A stretch of 64,000 nt of DNA from Paracoccus albus (lineage in GTDB: Bacteria > Pseudomonadota > Alphaproteobacteria > Rhodobacterales > Rhodobacteraceae). Under the pieces are notes generated by a model, which saw only the letters and a list, made by a program, of their open reading frames with translations, was not told the origin of the DNA and ran no database searches. Made by a program: the position numbers and the translations under genes. The DNA is taken from NCBI RefSeq assembly GCF_027913035.1, contig NZ_CP115775.1, positions 2,688,501-2,752,500 of the forward strand, given 5' to 3'. Positions 43,535 to 54,353 of the stretch are shown here, one piece after another. Positions within the stretch are counted from its first letter, which is position 1, and every line of letters begins with the position of its first letter.

Positions 43535-46500
43535 TACATGGCCTTCAATTGGCTCAGGGCTGCGTTGATTCGGGCGAGATCCTCATCAAGCTGGGCGAGC
43601 TTCTGGCGGGTTTCCTCGATCACTTCGAAATCGGCATTCTCGACGAATTTCGGATTGTCGAGGCGTTTGCGCAGCCCGTCCGCATCCTTGCCGGTCCTGG
43701 CTGCGTTCTTTTCCAGCCGGGCGGTTTCGGCGCTGACGTCGATCACGTCGCCGATGGGCAGCGCGAAGGATGCGCCAGGCGCGGATACCGCCATCATTCC
43801 CTTATCAGCACTACCCTCTGCAGGCGCGTTGACGCGGGCCAGCCGCTCTATCAGCGGGCTGTTGGCGGCGATGGCCTCTCGAGCATTGGTGTCGGCCTGC
43901 GTAACGATCAGGTCGAGACGCGCCCCGGCCGGAACACCCATCTGCGCACGGGCCGAGCGGATATTCTCGATCAGCTGGATCACCCAGTTCATCTGGCGGT
44001 CGGCATCAGCGTCGATCACATCGGCACCCAGTTCGGGCCATTCGCCGTGGATCAGCATTGTCGTACGGCTACCCGTCAGTGACCAGAGTTCTTCGGTCAC
44101 GAAAGGCATGATCGGGTGCAGCAGCGCGTAGCATTGATCCAGCACCCAGCCCATCGTCGCGCGGGTTTCATCGGCGTATTCGCCATCGAAAAGCGGTTTG
44201 GCGAATTCGACATACCAATCGCAGACCTTGCCCCAGACAAAGGCGTAGAGTCCGGTCGCTGCATCGTTGAAGCGGAAGCTTTCAAGCGCGTCGTCAGTGG
44301 CCTGAGTTGCACGGGCGACTTCGCCGATGATCCAGCGGTTCACCGTGTGCTGCGGGTTCGGGCGATCCGCCCCGCCGCGCACGCCGTTCATCTCGGCAAA
44401 GCGTGTGGCGTTCCAGATCTTGGTGACGAAGTTGCGGTTTGCCTCGACATGTTTCGGGCCAAGCTTGGGATCGCGGCCCAAAGCCGCCATGCTGGTCAGG
44501 GTAAAGCGCAGCGCGTCGGCGCCGTATTCATCGACAAGCGTCAGCGGGTCTATGACATTGCCCTTTGACTTGGACATTTTCGCGCCCTTTTCGTCGCGAA
44601 CAAGCCCGTGGACATAGACGGTGTGGAAGGGGACGTCTTTGACGACCTCCAGCTGCATCATCATCATCCGGGCGACCCAGAAGAAGATGATGTCAAAGCC
44701 CGTGACCAGCACATCGGTCGGGAAATACTTGCGCATCTCGGGCGTATCGTCCGGCCAGCCGAGTGTACCGATGGGCCAGAGGCCCGAGGAGAACCATGTG
44801 TCGAGAACGTCGGGGTCGCGCCAAACCGGATAAACCAGCTTGGTCGGGTCCTGCGAGATGTTGTATTCCGCCAGACCTCGGCTGAAGGCTTCAATTGCCT
44901 CTTCACGGTCTGAAACCTCGACGACACGGCTGATTTCCAACGGCTGAGGCAGACCGGCGATGCCGTCGCGGAACTTGTCTATCACCTCTTCGAAATGCGG
45001 CGCGGCGTGGTGGACGGACCCGCGATGGACCAGGCCTTCATTCAGCAGTTCGAACAGTTCCACCTCATCCAGGGCGCCATCGCCCTCATCATCGCTGAAA
45101 TCGCGCATTTCGAGGTCGAGGCCATACCAGACCGGGATCTGATGCCCCCACCAGAGTTGACGGCTGATTGTCCAGGGTTCGATATTTTCAAGCCAGTGTT
45201 CATAGACCTTACGATGCTGTTCGGGCAGGATCTGGGTGCGGCCATCGCGGACGGCGTCCAGGGCAGGGCCAACGATGCGCTGCGTATCGACGAACCATTG
45301 ATTGGTCAGCATCGGTTCGATGACCACGCCCGAACGGTCGCCGAAGGGCTGCATGATATTCTTGCTCTCAACCACCGGAGCGCCTTCGGCATCGGTGACG
45401 GCAAGGCCTTCTGACGTGATTTCCCCGATCACATTCTTGCGGGCCTCGAAACGGTCAAGTCCGCGCAGGTGTTCGGGAACGAGGTTGACGTTCGACACAT
45501 CGCCCACATCTTCGCCATTCGCCGCACGCGTCGCGACGGCCGCACTTTCTTCGTATGACAGCCCGTCCTCGCGCATCGCGCCTTTGGTATCCATCAGCGC
45601 GTAAAGCGGGATATTGTTGCGCGTCGCGACGCCATAGTCGTTGAAATCATGCGCCCCGGTGATCTTCACCGCGCCAGAGCCGAAATTCATATCCGGATAT
45701 TCGTCAGTGATGATCGGGATCAGACGGCGATGTTCCTTCGGACCTACGGGGATTTCACACAGCTTGCCGACAATGGGGGCGTAGCGTTTATCATCGGGAT
45801 GGACGGCGACCGCGCCATCGCCCAGCATGGTTTCGGGCCGCGTCGTTGCGATGGAGATATAGTCGCGTGTCTCGCGCAGGGTGACGTTGCCGTCCTCGTC
45901 CCGCTCGACATATTCATAAGTCTCGCCACCGGCCAGCGGGTATTTGAAATGCCACATATGGCCGGGGGTATCGCGGTTCTCGACCTCCAGGTCAGAAATA
46001 GCGGTTTCGAAATGTGGGTCCCAGTTCACCAGCCGTTTGCCGCGATAGATGATGCCCTTGTCGTACAGGTCCAAAAAGACGCGGATCACGGCGTCGTGGA
46101 AATTGCCTTCTTCGCCTTCGGGGGCGCCGGGGGCGCCGGACATGGTGAACGCATTGCGCGACAGGTCGAAGGACGCGCCCAACCGGCGGTCCTGTTCCAG
46201 AATCTTGCCGCCGGATTCCTTTTTCCATGCCCAGATCTTCTCGACAAAAGCCTGTCGCCCGATCTCACGCCGATTGGGCTCCTGCCGTTCCATCATCTGG
46301 CGTTCGACCACCATCTGTGTGGCGATACCGGCATGGTCCTGGCCCGGTTGCCACAAGACGTCAAAGCCGCGCATCCGGTGCCAGCGGACCAGAATATCCT
46401 GAAGCGTATGGTTCAGCGCGTGACCGATATGCAGGTTGCCCGTGACATTGGGGGGCGGCAGCATGACGGAAAACGTCTCTGCCCCCGGCTTGGCGTTCGC

Positions 46501-46587
46501 GCCGGCGGCAAAGGCGTTCTTCGCCTCCCACTCGGCGCTGATGCGGGCCTCTGCATTGGTGGCGTCGAAAGTCTTGTCCATGCTCAT
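43534..46587 (-). CDS. valS: Valyl-tRNA synthetase
   Basis: 1017 aa, class Ia. HIGH motif in [20 protein letters not shown] near residue 50, KMSKS in [20 protein letters not shown], and the editing CP1 domain between them ([20 protein letters not shown]). C-terminal anticodon-binding domain and a coiled-coil arm ([19 protein letters not shown] to [13 protein letters not shown]) that is typical of ValRS. ATG 46587 has AGGGGA 6 bases upstream. Lies head-to-head with a lipid kinase gene (115-bp gap). Confidence 0.98.
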   Translation of the reverse strand: MSMDKTFDATNAEARISAEWEAKNAFAAGANAKPGAETFSVMLPPPNVTGNLHIGHALNHTLQDILVRWHRMRGFDVLWQPGQDHAGIATQMVVERQMMERQEPNRREIGRQAFVEKIWAWKKESGGKILEQDRRLGASFDLSRNAFTMSGAPGAPEGEEGNFHDAVIRVFLDLYDKGIIYRGKRLVNWDPHFETAISDLEVENRDTPGHMWHFKYPLAGGETYEYVERDEDGNVTLRETRDYISIATTRPETMLGDGAVAVHPDDKRYAPIVGKLCEIPVGPKEHRRLIPIITDEYPDMNFGSGAVKITGAHDFNDYGVATRNNIPLYALMDTKGAMREDGLSYEESAAVATRAANGEDVGDVSNVNLVPEHLRGLDRFEARKNVIGEITSEGLAVTDAEGAPVVESKNIMQPFGDRSGVVIEPMLTNQWFVDTQRIVGPALDAVRDGRTQILPEQHRKVYEHWLENIEPWTISRQLWWGHQIPVWYGLDLEMRDFSDDEGDGALDEVELFELLNEGLVHRGSVHHAAPHFEEVIDKFRDGIAGLPQPLEISRVVEVSDREEAIEAFSRGLAEYNISQDPTKLVYPVWRDPDVLDTWFSSGLWPIGTLGWPDDTPEMRKYFPTDVLVTGFDIIFFWVARMMMMQLEVVKDVPFHTVYVHGLVRDEKGAKMSKSKGNVIDPLTLVDEYGADALRFTLTSMAALGRDPKLGPKHVEANRNFVTKIWNATRFAEMNGVRGGADRPNPQHTVNRWIIGEVARATQATDDALESFRFNDAATGLYAFVWGKVCDWYVEFAKPLFDGEYADETRATMGWVLDQCYALLHPIMPFVTEELWSLTGSRTTMLIHGEWPELGADVIDADADRQMNWVIQLIENIRSARAQMGVPAGARLDLIVTQADTNAREAIAANSPLIERLARVNAPAEGSADKGMMAVSAPGASFALPIGDVIDVSAETARLEKNAARTGKDADGLRKRLDNPKFVENADFEVIEETRQKLAQLDEDLARINAALSQLKAM

Positions 46588-46702
46588 CGGTGATCCCCTG
46601 ATCTCTTGCCCGATGTCCTAGCCCTTTCGGCGGGCAAGGCCAAGACCGGGAACCCGGCGCAGCGTGCATGTGTTTGCCATCCGTGCAGTCAGGCAGGTTC
46701 AT

Positions 46703-47635
46703 ATGACCGAGACGTTCGACCTTTCCCGCGCCCGCGTGGCCGCGATCCTGAACCGCAGGGCCGGATCAGACGATGGCACAAGCGTGGAGGAGATGCTGAG
46801 AGAACGCGTCGCGCCCCAATGCGCCAGCTTTAGCGTGATCCGGCCGCAGAAGGGCGAAAGCCTGACCGAAATCGCGGCCGCTGCGGCGCAGAATCATGAC
46901 CTTGTCATCGCGGCTGGCGGGGATGGCACGCAGGCGGCCGTGGCGCAGGCACTGGCGGATTCCGGTTCCGCGACAATCATGGCCGTCATCCCCGGCGGGA
47001 CCTTCAACTATTTCGCCCGTGACCTGAATGTCGGCGAAACGCCGGAAGACGCGATCGAAACGATCCTCGACGCACGTATCGAAGCGGTTTCCGTTGGGGA
47101 TATGAACGGCAAGGTATTTCTGAACAATATCAGCCTTGGCGCCTATCCCGAGATCCTTGAACGCCGTGAGGAGGCCTATCGCCGCTTCGGTCGACGTCGG
47201 TTTCTGGCCTATTGGGCCGTTTTTCGCACGCTGATGGACCTGCGCCACCCGCTGCAACTCACCGCGCATGTCGACGGCGAGACGCGGGAGTTCAGCACAG
47301 CACTCGCCTTTGTCGCGCAAAGCGAAACGCAACTTGAAAGCTTCGGTCTTGAAGGGGCCGAGGATGTGAAGCGTGACCGTCTGCCGCTATTCGTCGCACG
47401 CGCGACAAGCGGGCGCGCATTGATCGGCGCGGCGCTGCGTCTGGCCCTTGGAAAAACATCGCGGGGCGAGGATTTTGATCTGATCATCGCGGATGATTTC
47501 GTCATCAACACCGACCGCCCGACGCGCCATGTCGCACATGACGGCGAGCGCTCTCGGGTACCCGCCCCGCTGAAGCTGACCATCCGCAAGGACGCGCTGC
47601 GGGTACTTGTGCCTGCCAGCGTCAGGGAAGGCTGA
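46703..47635 (+). CDS. Diacylglycerol/lipid kinase catalytic domain protein
   Basis: 310 aa from ATG 46703, which gives a natural N-terminus (SRARVAAILNRRAGS). The DAGK catalytic signature is present: DLVIAAGGDGTQAAVAQALA, then PGGTFNYFARDLNVGETPED, equivalent to the usual GTxNDFAR but with GGTFN. The C-terminal domain begins near FLNNISLGAYPEI. It probably phosphorylates a lipid at the inner membrane. The stop overlaps a metallophosphoesterase start as TGATG, pairing a lipid kinase with a phosphoesterase. Substrate not known. Confidence 0.9.
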   Translation: MTETFDLSRARVAAILNRRAGSDDGTSVEEMLRERVAPQCASFSVIRPQKGESLTEIAAAAAQNHDLVIAAGGDGTQAAVAQALADSGSATIMAVIPGGTFNYFARDLNVGETPEDAIETILDARIEAVSVGDMNGKVFLNNISLGAYPEILERREEAYRRFGRRRFLAYWAVFRTLMDLRHPLQLTAHVDGETREFSTALAFVAQSETQLESFGLEGAEDVKRDRLPLFVARATSGRALIGAALRLALGKTSRGEDFDLIIADDFVINTDRPTRHVAHDGERSRVPAPLKLTIRKDALRVLVPASVREG

Positions 47636-48387
47636 TGCGTATCGCCCTTCTCTCCGACCTGCATATCGGGATGCATCGCAGCCGGCTTGTTCAGCCCATG
47701 CTGGACGCGATTGCTGATGCACAGCCCGAACATATCGTCATCGCTGGCGATCTGGTCCAGCGAGCCCGCCGCGAGCTGTTCGAAGAGGCAGAGGCGATCC
47801 TCGATCAGACCGGCCTGCCCTGGCTATGTGTGCCCGGCAATCACGACATTCCGCTGATGAATGTGGCCGGGCGGCTGCTGTGGCCATTCCATGATTATCA
47901 GAAGGCCGTCCCCGGCCCGAGAGAGCCATTGCTCGAATTGCCGGGGCTTAAGATCATCGGCGTCAACTCGACCTTTCCCTATCGCTGGCGCAACGGGCGA
48001 CTGACCGGCCGCCAGATCGACCGGGTCAAGCATCTTGCGCGCAGCGGGCCGGTGATGGTGGTGCAGCACCACCCGATCAGCCTGCTTCCCGGCGAAACGA
48101 AGGAGTTGATGCTGAATGCCGATGCCGCGCTGTCCGGCTATGATGAGGCAGGCGTCAATCTGGTCCTGACCGGGCATCTGCACAACTTTAATGCCGTGAC
48201 CTCGCCCTCCGGCATGACCCAGATCCACGCTGCATCCGCGCTTTGCGACCGGTCAGAGGATCCGCCGAACGAGATTGCGATGCTCGATATCGAACCCGAT
48301 GGCTTCCAACTGACCCGGATGATCGCGGCGAAGGATGGGGCGGATTTTGTGGCTCAGCCGCCAATCAGCTTGCCCCGCAGGCACTGA
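47635..48387 (+). CDS. Calcineurin-like metallophosphoesterase
   Basis: 250 aa. Metal-binding motifs: LLSDLHIGMH (DxH), IVIAGDLVQRA (GDxx), VPGNHDIPLMN (GNHD), MVVQHHPISLL and LTGHLHNFNAV (GHxH). No signal peptide or membrane segment, so it is cytosolic. Related enzymes hydrolyse cyclic nucleotides or UDP-diacylglucosamine (LpxI/LpxG-type). One-base overlap with the lipid kinase suggests lipid turnover, but that is inference. A hairpin follows the stop. Confidence 0.9.
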   Translation: MRIALLSDLHIGMHRSRLVQPMLDAIADAQPEHIVIAGDLVQRARRELFEEAEAILDQTGLPWLCVPGNHDIPLMNVAGRLLWPFHDYQKAVPGPREPLLELPGLKIIGVNSTFPYRWRNGRLTGRQIDRVKHLARSGPVMVVQHHPISLLPGETKELMLNADAALSGYDEAGVNLVLTGHLHNFNAVTSPSGMTQIHAASALCDRSEDPPNEIAMLDIEPDGFQLTRMIAAKDGADFVAQPPISLPRRH

Positions 48388-48393
48388 ACAGAA

Positions 48394-48431
48394 GGCCAGC
48401 ATCCGCCATAGGGGACGGTCGGACGCTGGCC
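48394..48431 (+). terminator. Hairpin after the metallophosphoesterase gene
   Basis: Stem GGCCAGCATCC/GGACGCTGGCC (one mismatch) with a 16-base loop, 6 bp past the stop. No T-run. It lies between convergent genes and may terminate either transcript. Confidence 0.5.
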
Positions 48432-48489
48432 CGGCGGGGCTAACGACCCTTGCACCGGTCCGGGCGCAAAGCACAATAGATTCAGGCTC

Positions 48490-49299
48490 TCAGTCCAGAC
48501 CCAGCACATCCATCATGTCATACTCGCCCGGGCCCTTATCCTGCCCCCAAAGCGCCGCCTGCAACGCACCCCGCGCAAAAATCGCCCGGTCGGTCGCCAG
48601 ATGCCGCAGGACGATCCGCTCACCGGGGGCGGCGAAGATCACGTCATGCTCGCCCACCACATCGCCGCCGCGAATGGCCGCAAAACCGATGGTTCCTTCC
48701 TTCCGGGCACCGGTGATCCCTTCGCGCGCCGGCGTGCGCAAATTATCGAGCGAGGCACCACGACCCTCGGCCGCTGCCTCACCCAGCATCAGCGCGGTGC
48801 CGGACGGGGCGTCAACCTTGTGGCGGTGATGGGCCTCGACCACTTCGATATCCCAATCCGTGCCCAAAGCCGCCGCAACCTTGCGTGTCAGGCCCATCAG
48901 CAGGTTGACCCCAAGGCTCATATTCCCGGCCCGGATGATCGGCGCGTGTCGCGCGGCCCGCGCAATCGCAGCCAGATCGTCGGCCTCAAGCCCGGTCGTG
49001 CCGATGACATGAACCGCGCGCGCCTGTGCCGCCAACTCGGCAAAGGCAACGGTCGCGGCCGGCGTGGTGAAATCAATGACAGCCTGCGCCTTGGCAATTG
49101 CCCCCACCGCGTCATCCGTCACGGTGATGCCATTCGCCTGACCGCCCATCGCTTCGCCCAGATCCCGGCCGATCCAGTCGCTGCCGGGCCGTTCCACCGC
49201 GCCAACCAGCCGCATCTTGTCCGAATCCAGCACCAGGCGGGCCAGCATCTGGCCCATGCGCCCCGAAACGCCCGTGATCACAATACCCGGCTTTTCCAT
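48490..49299 (-). CDS. dapB: 4-hydroxy-tetrahydrodipicolinate reductase
   Basis: 269 aa. Reduces HTPA to tetrahydrodipicolinate in the lysine/diaminopimelate pathway. Motifs: [17 protein letters not shown] (nucleotide loop), [53 protein letters not shown] and [20 protein letters not shown], the catalytic His/Lys region. Divergent from rbfA, 71 bp away, an arrangement consistent with conserved dapB/rbfA neighbourhoods in Rhodobacterales. Confidence 0.97.
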   Translation of the reverse strand: MEKPGIVITGVSGRMGQMLARLVLDSDKMRLVGAVERPGSDWIGRDLGEAMGGQANGITVTDDAVGAIAKAQAVIDFTTPAATVAFAELAAQARAVHVIGTTGLEADDLAAIARAARHAPIIRAGNMSLGVNLLMGLTRKVAAALGTDWDIEVVEAHHRHKVDAPSGTALMLGEAAAEGRGASLDNLRTPAREGITGARKEGTIGFAAIRGGDVVGEHDVIFAAPGERIVLRHLATDRAIFARGALQAALWGQDKGPGEYDMMDVLGLD

Positions 49300-49370
49300 A
49301 TCCCAATCTCCTGCTTTCCCTTTCGCTTAGTCCATTGCGGGGCGCGGCCCAACCCCCTACATCTGGCGAC

Positions 49371-49790
49371 ATGGCACAGAACCGCTTTCATACCGGCCCC
49401 GGCCCCTCTCAGCGTCAGCTGCGCGTGGGCGAGTTGATCCGCCACCGCCTGTCCGAGCTGCTGCTTCGGGCAGAGGTGCATGACCCCGACCTCAACCGCC
49501 ACTCGATCACGGTGGGCGAAGTGCGGTCCTCCCCCGACCTGAAGGTCGCAACCGCCTATGTGATGCCGCTTGGCGGGAACGACGCGGAAGAGGCGCTTGC
49601 CGCACTTCGCCGCAACTCGCGAGAGCTGCGCCATCTGGTCGCCAAGGGGCTCAACCTGAAATACGCGCCGGAACTGCGCTTTCAGTTGGATGAGACCTTC
49701 GACCGCATGGATGACACCCGCCGCATGTTCTCTGACGAACGTGTGCGCCGCGACATCGAATCCGGTGAGGATGATGACGATCTGGACTAG
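49371..49790 (+). CDS. rbfA: Ribosome-binding factor A
   Basis: 139 aa from ATG 49371. 30S maturation and cold-adaptation factor of KH-like fold. Motifs: [55 protein letters not shown] and [20 protein letters not shown]. It leads a run with a glycosidase gene and truB, the usual rbfA-truB pairing with an extra gene inserted. Its last 20 bases overlap the next start. Confidence 0.95.
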   Translation: MAQNRFHTGPGPSQRQLRVGELIRHRLSELLLRAEVHDPDLNRHSITVGEVRSSPDLKVATAYVMPLGGNDAEEALAALRRNSRELRHLVAKGLNLKYAPELRFQLDETFDRMDDTRRMFSDERVRRDIESGEDDDDLD

Positions 49791-50532
49791 GCTGCTGTGC
49801 CGCCTTGGCGTAGCTGCGGGTGCGCTGACCTCATTGGCATTGCCGGCCGCCGCAGCGGATTGTTCGCGCAATGAACATGACGGTCAGGGCTATGTGATCT
49901 GCCGGATCAGCGCAGAGGAAGAACCGCGCGTCGGGTTGTGGCTTTACGATGACGAGGGCGAGGCGCTGAACAATTTCAGCAACCTGCGCAGCTTCGTGGG
50001 GCCGCAAACCCTCATCTTCGCGATGAATGCCGGGATGTTCCATGCGGATCACAGCCCCGTCGGCCTGTTCAAATCCGGTGACGAAACCTACGGCCAGCTT
50101 GTCACCACAGGTGGTGGCGGGAATTTCGGCCTGCTGCCGAACGGGGTATTTTGTACAGGCGGCGCGCAGCCCTATCAGGTCATCGAATCCCGCGCCTTTG
50201 CTGAGGCGCAACCGCAATGCAGGCTGGCAACGCAGTCCGGCCCCATGCTGGTGATCGAGGGAGAGCTGCATCCGCGCTTTCTGGTCGATTCGGACAGTCG
50301 CTATGTCAGAAATGGCGTCGGCGTCTCGGCAGATGGCCAGACCGCGTGGTTCGCGATTTCCGACCGCCCCGTCACGTTCCACGAATTTGGCCGCCTGTTC
50401 CGCGACGGGCTGGGCGCACGTAATGCGTTGTACTTTGACGGCTCCATCTCCCGCCTCTACGCGCCGCAGGTCCGGCGCAACGATTTCGGGTGGTCTATGG
50501 GACCGATCATCGGACTGGTTGACGAAAACTGA
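49771..50532 (+). CDS. Phosphodiester glycosidase (NAGPA) domain secreted protein
   Basis: 253 aa from ATG 49771 (or ATG 49774), which overlap the rbfA 3' end; both starts give a signal peptide ([20 protein letters not shown], cleavage near AAA). Domain features: [55 protein letters not shown] and [20 protein letters not shown], with [10 protein letters not shown] near the end, match the phosphodiester glycosidase family that includes the mannose-6-phosphate uncovering enzyme. Expected periplasmic or secreted, acting on phosphorylated glycans. Placement between rbfA and truB is unusual. Confidence 0.85.
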   Translation: MMTIWTRLLCRLGVAAGALTSLALPAAAADCSRNEHDGQGYVICRISAEEEPRVGLWLYDDEGEALNNFSNLRSFVGPQTLIFAMNAGMFHADHSPVGLFKSGDETYGQLVTTGGGGNFGLLPNGVFCTGGAQPYQVIESRAFAEAQPQCRLATQSGPMLVIEGELHPRFLVDSDSRYVRNGVGVSADGQTAWFAISDRPVTFHEFGRLFRDGLGARNALYFDGSISRLYAPQVRRNDFGWSMGPIIGLVDEN

Positions 50533-50573
50533 CGCCGGCGCTATCCGCCCTTGCTTCGGATAAAGGGGGCCAC

Positions 50574-51467
50574 ATGGCACGCAAGAAAGGTCGCGATATT
50601 TCCGGCTGGCTGATCGTCGACAAACCGGCTGGTATCGGCTCGACCGATGTCGTGGGCAAGGTCCGCTGGGCGTTGCATGCCAAAAAGGCCGGTCACGCGG
50701 GCACACTGGACCCCGATGCGACGGGTATCCTTGCCGTCGCTTTGGGAGAGGCGACGAAAACCGTCCCCCTGCTGACAGAGGCACTGAAAGCCTACGATTT
50801 CAGCGTAAACTGGGGCAGCGAAACGGCAACCGACGATGCATCCGGCGAGGTTATGCAAACCTCTTCCACACGCCCCACGCCGGACGAGATCACGGCTGCG
50901 CTGCCAGCGTTTACCGGCGATATCACGCAGGTTCCCCCCGCCTTTTCCGCCGTGAAGGTAGAAGGCGAACGCGCCTATGATCTGGCCCGCGAGGGCGCGG
51001 CGCCAGAACTGACAGCCCGCCCCCTCTATGTGGATGAACTGACCCTGATCGAGGCACGCGGCGATCAGGCCGATCTGCACATGGTCTGCGGCAAGGGCGG
51101 TTACGTCCGCTCTGTCGCTCGCGATCTTGGGCGGGCGTTGGGCTGTCTGGGACATGTTTCCAGCCTGCGCCGCGTCTGGTCCGGCCCTTTCGAGATTGAA
51201 GACGCCGTGCCCTTCGACCTGATCGACCGCGCCAATCAAACGGAAATCGAGGCTCGTCTTTTGCCGATCCATGCCGCCCTTACCGACCTGCCGCAAATGC
51301 AGGCCACCGATCAGGGCGCTGTCCGCATCCGCAACGGCAACCCAGGTCAGGTCATCGGGCAGGCGCAATATGGCGAACAGGTCTGGGTCAGCCATGAAGA
51401 CCGCGCCATCTGTATCGGTCGCTATCTGGGCGGAGAGGTGCAGCCGGACAGGGTTTTCAACCTGTGA
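50574..51467 (+). CDS. truB: tRNA pseudouridine-55 synthase
   Basis: 297 aa. Makes the T-loop pseudouridine 55. Family motifs: [40 protein letters not shown] with the catalytic Asp, [37 protein letters not shown] and [19 protein letters not shown], plus a C-terminal PUA-like extension. Stop overlaps the GNAT start as GTGA. rpsO, which often follows, is absent. Confidence 0.97.
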   Translation: MARKKGRDISGWLIVDKPAGIGSTDVVGKVRWALHAKKAGHAGTLDPDATGILAVALGEATKTVPLLTEALKAYDFSVNWGSETATDDASGEVMQTSSTRPTPDEITAALPAFTGDITQVPPAFSAVKVEGERAYDLAREGAAPELTARPLYVDELTLIEARGDQADLHMVCGKGGYVRSVARDLGRALGCLGHVSSLRRVWSGPFEIEDAVPFDLIDRANQTEIEARLLPIHAALTDLPQMQATDQGAVRIRNGNPGQVIGQAQYGEQVWVSHEDRAICIGRYLGGEVQPDRVFNL

Positions 51468-51955
51468 TCCTGCGCCCCGAACAGCCCGGCGATGTGGCCG
51501 CGATCCACGACCTCACGACAGCCGCTTTTGCATCCGCACCCCACAGCAGCGGGACAGAGGCGCAGATCGTCCAGCAATTGCGCGATGCAGGCGCATTAAC
51601 GCTGTCTTTGGTCGCGGCAGAGCATGAGCGTATCGTCGGACATATCGCCTTCTCCCCTGTCACGATTGACGGGAAAGATCCCGGCTGGGTCGGGCTGGGC
51701 CCTGTCTCTGCCGCACCGGACCGGCAGGGCGAGGGCATCGGATCGGCGCTGATCCGCGAAGGGCTGACGCATATGCGTAATGCAGGTCAACAAGGGTGCG
51801 TGCTGCTTGGTGATCCGGGCTACTATTCCCGCTTCGACTTCGCGAATGATCCGGGGCTTGTCTATCCCGGCCCGCCGCCGGAATATTTCATGGCGCTGTC
51901 CTTCGCAGGTCAAAGCCCGCGCGGCGAGGTTGCCTATCATCCAGCCTTTGGCTGA
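51464..51955 (+). CDS. GNAT-family N-acetyltransferase
   Basis: 163 aa from a GTG that overlaps the truB stop by 4 bp. GNAT core: [40 protein letters not shown], then the acetyl-CoA loop [20 protein letters not shown] and [31 protein letters not shown]. The YhbS-like pattern GLGPVSVxPxxQGxGIG fits. Substrate unknown. Confidence 0.9.
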   Translation: MILRPEQPGDVAAIHDLTTAAFASAPHSSGTEAQIVQQLRDAGALTLSLVAAEHERIVGHIAFSPVTIDGKDPGWVGLGPVSAAPDRQGEGIGSALIREGLTHMRNAGQQGCVLLGDPGYYSRFDFANDPGLVYPGPPPEYFMALSFAGQSPRGEVAYHPAFG

Positions 51956-51973
51956 GCCGCAATCCCGCCATCG

Positions 51974-52807
51974 CTAAAGCGACAGCGACACACCGCCGGG
52001 CCGTCTAGCGCCCGTGAACGGACCATACCCGGCCGCATCAATTCGGGCGATTGCGCTATCGATATCCTCGTGGATAACCCGCATGGCCCAGGCCGTGGCG
52101 TGAACCATCTGCCCGTCACCGCAGGCAATGGCGACATGGCCGGGCCAGAACAGCAGATCGCCGCGCCGGATTTCATCAACCGGGGCAAACGCGGCCTCTT
52201 GCAGGTCGGCGTCACCGGGGCAGGCCATCCCGCAGGCATGCAGCGCCGCCTGAACCAGCCCGGAACAGTCGATCCCGTTGCGCGAATTGCCGCCCCACAG
52301 ATAGGGTGTGCCAAGAAGTGATTCCGCCGCCATCACCGGGTCATCAGCAAAGCTGCCCGACACGGCCTGAAGCGGCACCCAATCCCCTGAAGTCAGCCGT
52401 GCAAAGCCCTCGCGCGTTTCGGCCACCGACAGCCGAGCGTTAAGCGACAGCCAGCCGGTTTCGCGCGACTTCATATGCGGCTCTGGATAGATATGCGCGG
52501 CGGGCACGGCAATGCGATGGGTGATCTCCGGCATCTCGACCGTCAGATCACCCTCTGCCATCCAGCCGCAATAACCATCCCGCGCCGCCTGCACGAAGGC
52601 CCAGCCATCGCGACGCTCTATCACCGTGACATCCGCGCCGAAGTTCAGCTGCCGGTCCCGCGCGCCGTCGATCCCGGCCAGCAATTCAGCCAGCGGCACC
52701 ACAACCCGCGCGGTTTCGCCTTCGGTATATTCAGGACGATCCACCTCGCCGCGCAAACGGGAAAGTGCGATGCGATCCGTCGCCGGGGTCGTCCTTCTAT
52801 CGCTCAT
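51974..52807 (-). CDS. NlpC/P60 family cell-wall peptidase
   Basis: 277 aa. An N-terminal SH3-like segment (VTVIERRDGWAFVQAARDGY, CGWMAEGDL) and a C-terminal NlpC/P60 domain with GTPYLWGGNSRNGIDCSGLV (catalytic Cys), RRGDLLFWPGHVAIACGDGQ (His) and MVHATA. No signal peptide is evident, so it may be a cytosolic murein-peptide peptidase, like related DL-endopeptidases of alphaproteobacteria. It overlaps the upstream aminopeptidase as ATGA. Together they could recycle cell-wall peptides. Confidence 0.92.
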   Translation of the reverse strand: MSDRRTTPATDRIALSRLRGEVDRPEYTEGETARVVVPLAELLAGIDGARDRQLNFGADVTVIERRDGWAFVQAARDGYCGWMAEGDLTVEMPEITHRIAVPAAHIYPEPHMKSRETGWLSLNARLSVAETREGFARLTSGDWVPLQAVSGSFADDPVMAAESLLGTPYLWGGNSRNGIDCSGLVQAALHACGMACPGDADLQEAAFAPVDEIRRGDLLFWPGHVAIACGDGQMVHATAWAMRVIHEDIDSAIARIDAAGYGPFTGARRPGGVSLSL

Positions 52808-54174
52808 TTCAGCAACCCCGGCAGTGCCGCCAGCAGCGCCCGCGCCCCCTGCTGGACTCCGCCCTTCGTGCGACCGGGCGCAGGTTTTGGCTGCCAGCCG
52901 TAGATATCGAAATGCGCATAGCGCCGCGCCCCTTCCGCGAACCGTCGCAAGAACAGGGCCGCTGTGACAGAGCCCGCCATGCCACCCGAAGGCGCATTGT
53001 CCAGATCGGCAATCCCCGGCTCTATCATACTCTCATACGGCTCCCAGAAGGGCATGCGCCAGACCGGGTCCCAATGCGCCATGCCAGCGGCCTGTATCGC
53101 CGCCGCTGCACCATCGTCGTCGCAGTAAAACGGTGGGATATCGGGACCGAGCGCGACACGCGCCGCACCAGTCAGCGTGGCCATCGTGATCATCCAGTCC
53201 GGCTTATCCTCGGCGGCATAGGCCATCGCATCGGCCAGCACCAGCCGCCCTTCGGCATCGGTATTGTTGACTTCGACCGTCAGGCCCTTGCGCGACGTCA
53301 GAATATCGCCGGGCCGGAACGCACCAGCCGAAATCGCGTTTTCGACGGCCGGAATAAGCACGCGCAGGCGCATTCCTTCTGCCGCGCCGGTCGCGACCAG
53401 CATATGCGCAAGTCCCAGCACCGTCGCCGCGCCGCCCATATCCTTCTTCATCAGGCCCATGCTGGCTGGCGGCTTGATATCCAGCCCACCAGTGTCAAAG
53501 CAGACCCCCTTGCCAACCAATGTCAGCGACGGCCCGGTATCTCCGCGCGTCAACTCGATCAGGCGCGGAGCCTGCGTCGCCGCGCGCCCTACCGCGTGGA
53601 TCAGCGGAAAATTCTGTTCGATCAATGCCTCTCCGGACACGACATGCACCGCGAAACCGTGACGCGCCGCCAGATCCCGCGCCGCCTGTTCAAGTGCATC
53701 CGGCCCCATGTCATTGGCCGGGGTGTTGATCAGGTCGCGGGTCAGAAACTCTGCCTCGGCCATTGCCAGCAACCGCGCAGCATCGACACCTTCGGGCGCA
53801 ACCAGCCGCGCCTTCGCGCCGTGACACTTGCGATAGCGATCAAACGCGTATTGCGACAAAAGCCAGCCGAGGGCGGTTTCAGCCGGATCAGTCCCTTCGG
53901 GCCAATCCGCAACCCGCCACGCAGCCTCTGGCAGCACCGAGGCCGCCTTCGCAAGCGCAAAGCGGTCCCGCGCCACATCCCTGCCACACCCGATCAAAGC
54001 ACCCGCAATGCCGCCCGCGCCATCGGGCAAAACACATATCTGCCCCGCCTTGCCGCTGAACCCACTGGACGCCGCCCATTTCCTCGCAGGTGCATCCAGC
54101 ACCTCTGGCAATTCATCGCGCACCAGCCAGAGGGGGTGGGCGTCGGCATTATCGTCGGCAAATTCGGGGATCAT
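52804..54174 (-). CDS. M17 leucyl aminopeptidase family protein
   Basis: 456 aa from ATG 54174 (GGAAGG 7 bases upstream); a longer start is possible but lacks a site. Cytosolic dizinc aminopeptidase. Motifs: TLVGKGVCFDTGGLDIKPPA, MGLMKKDMGGAATVLGLAHM (metal ligands), and VEVNNTDAEGRLVLADAMAY (the NTDAEGRL signature). Operon with the NlpC/P60 gene. Related peptidases release N-terminal residues or hydrolyse Cys-Gly; the exact preference is not visible. Confidence 0.95.
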   Translation of the reverse strand: MIPEFADDNADAHPLWLVRDELPEVLDAPARKWAASSGFSGKAGQICVLPDGAGGIAGALIGCGRDVARDRFALAKAASVLPEAAWRVADWPEGTDPAETALGWLLSQYAFDRYRKCHGAKARLVAPEGVDAARLLAMAEAEFLTRDLINTPANDMGPDALEQAARDLAARHGFAVHVVSGEALIEQNFPLIHAVGRAATQAPRLIELTRGDTGPSLTLVGKGVCFDTGGLDIKPPASMGLMKKDMGGAATVLGLAHMLVATGAAEGMRLRVLIPAVENAISAGAFRPGDILTSRKGLTVEVNNTDAEGRLVLADAMAYAAEDKPDWMITMATLTGAARVALGPDIPPFYCDDDGAAAAIQAAGMAHWDPVWRMPFWEPYESMIEPGIADLDNAPSGGMAGSVTAALFLRRFAEGARRYAHFDIYGWQPKPAPGRTKGGVQQGARALLAALPGLLK

Positions 54175-54242
54175 TGCATGGCCTTCCGTTTCAGTCGCTG
54201 CGCAACATGTCACCGGCGGCGATGCCAGACAAGCTCATCTGG

Positions 54243-54332
54243 CTAGCGGAACAAGATCAGCATTTGCGCAACGCCCAGCCCGATGACCACAGGCGTTACG
54301 CAACCGACGCATCCTTCAACAAAAAGCGCCAT
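54243..54332 (-). CDS. Candidate 29-residue membrane microprotein with Cys-x-x-Cys
   Basis: Begins MALFVEGCVGCVTPVV and continues with GLGVAQMLILFR then a stop. The protein is almost wholly hydrophobic from residue 8, one transmembrane span, with a GCVGC motif at its N-terminal edge. It starts 21 bases after the stop of the preceding gene on the same strand and in the same frame; AAGG lies very close to the ATG. The short length makes chance possible. It is unannotated by size-based gene finders. Confidence 0.4.
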   Translation of the reverse strand: MALFVEGCVGCVTPVVIGLGVAQMLILFR

Positions 54333-54353
54333 ATCCTTGGCGATTGCAAATCG

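Noticed and set aside
52765..54246. 493-codon plus-strand frame over the M17 aminopeptidase
   Set aside because: Arg/His-rich antisense frame typical of high-GC DNA; the minus strand has the NTDAEGRL signature.
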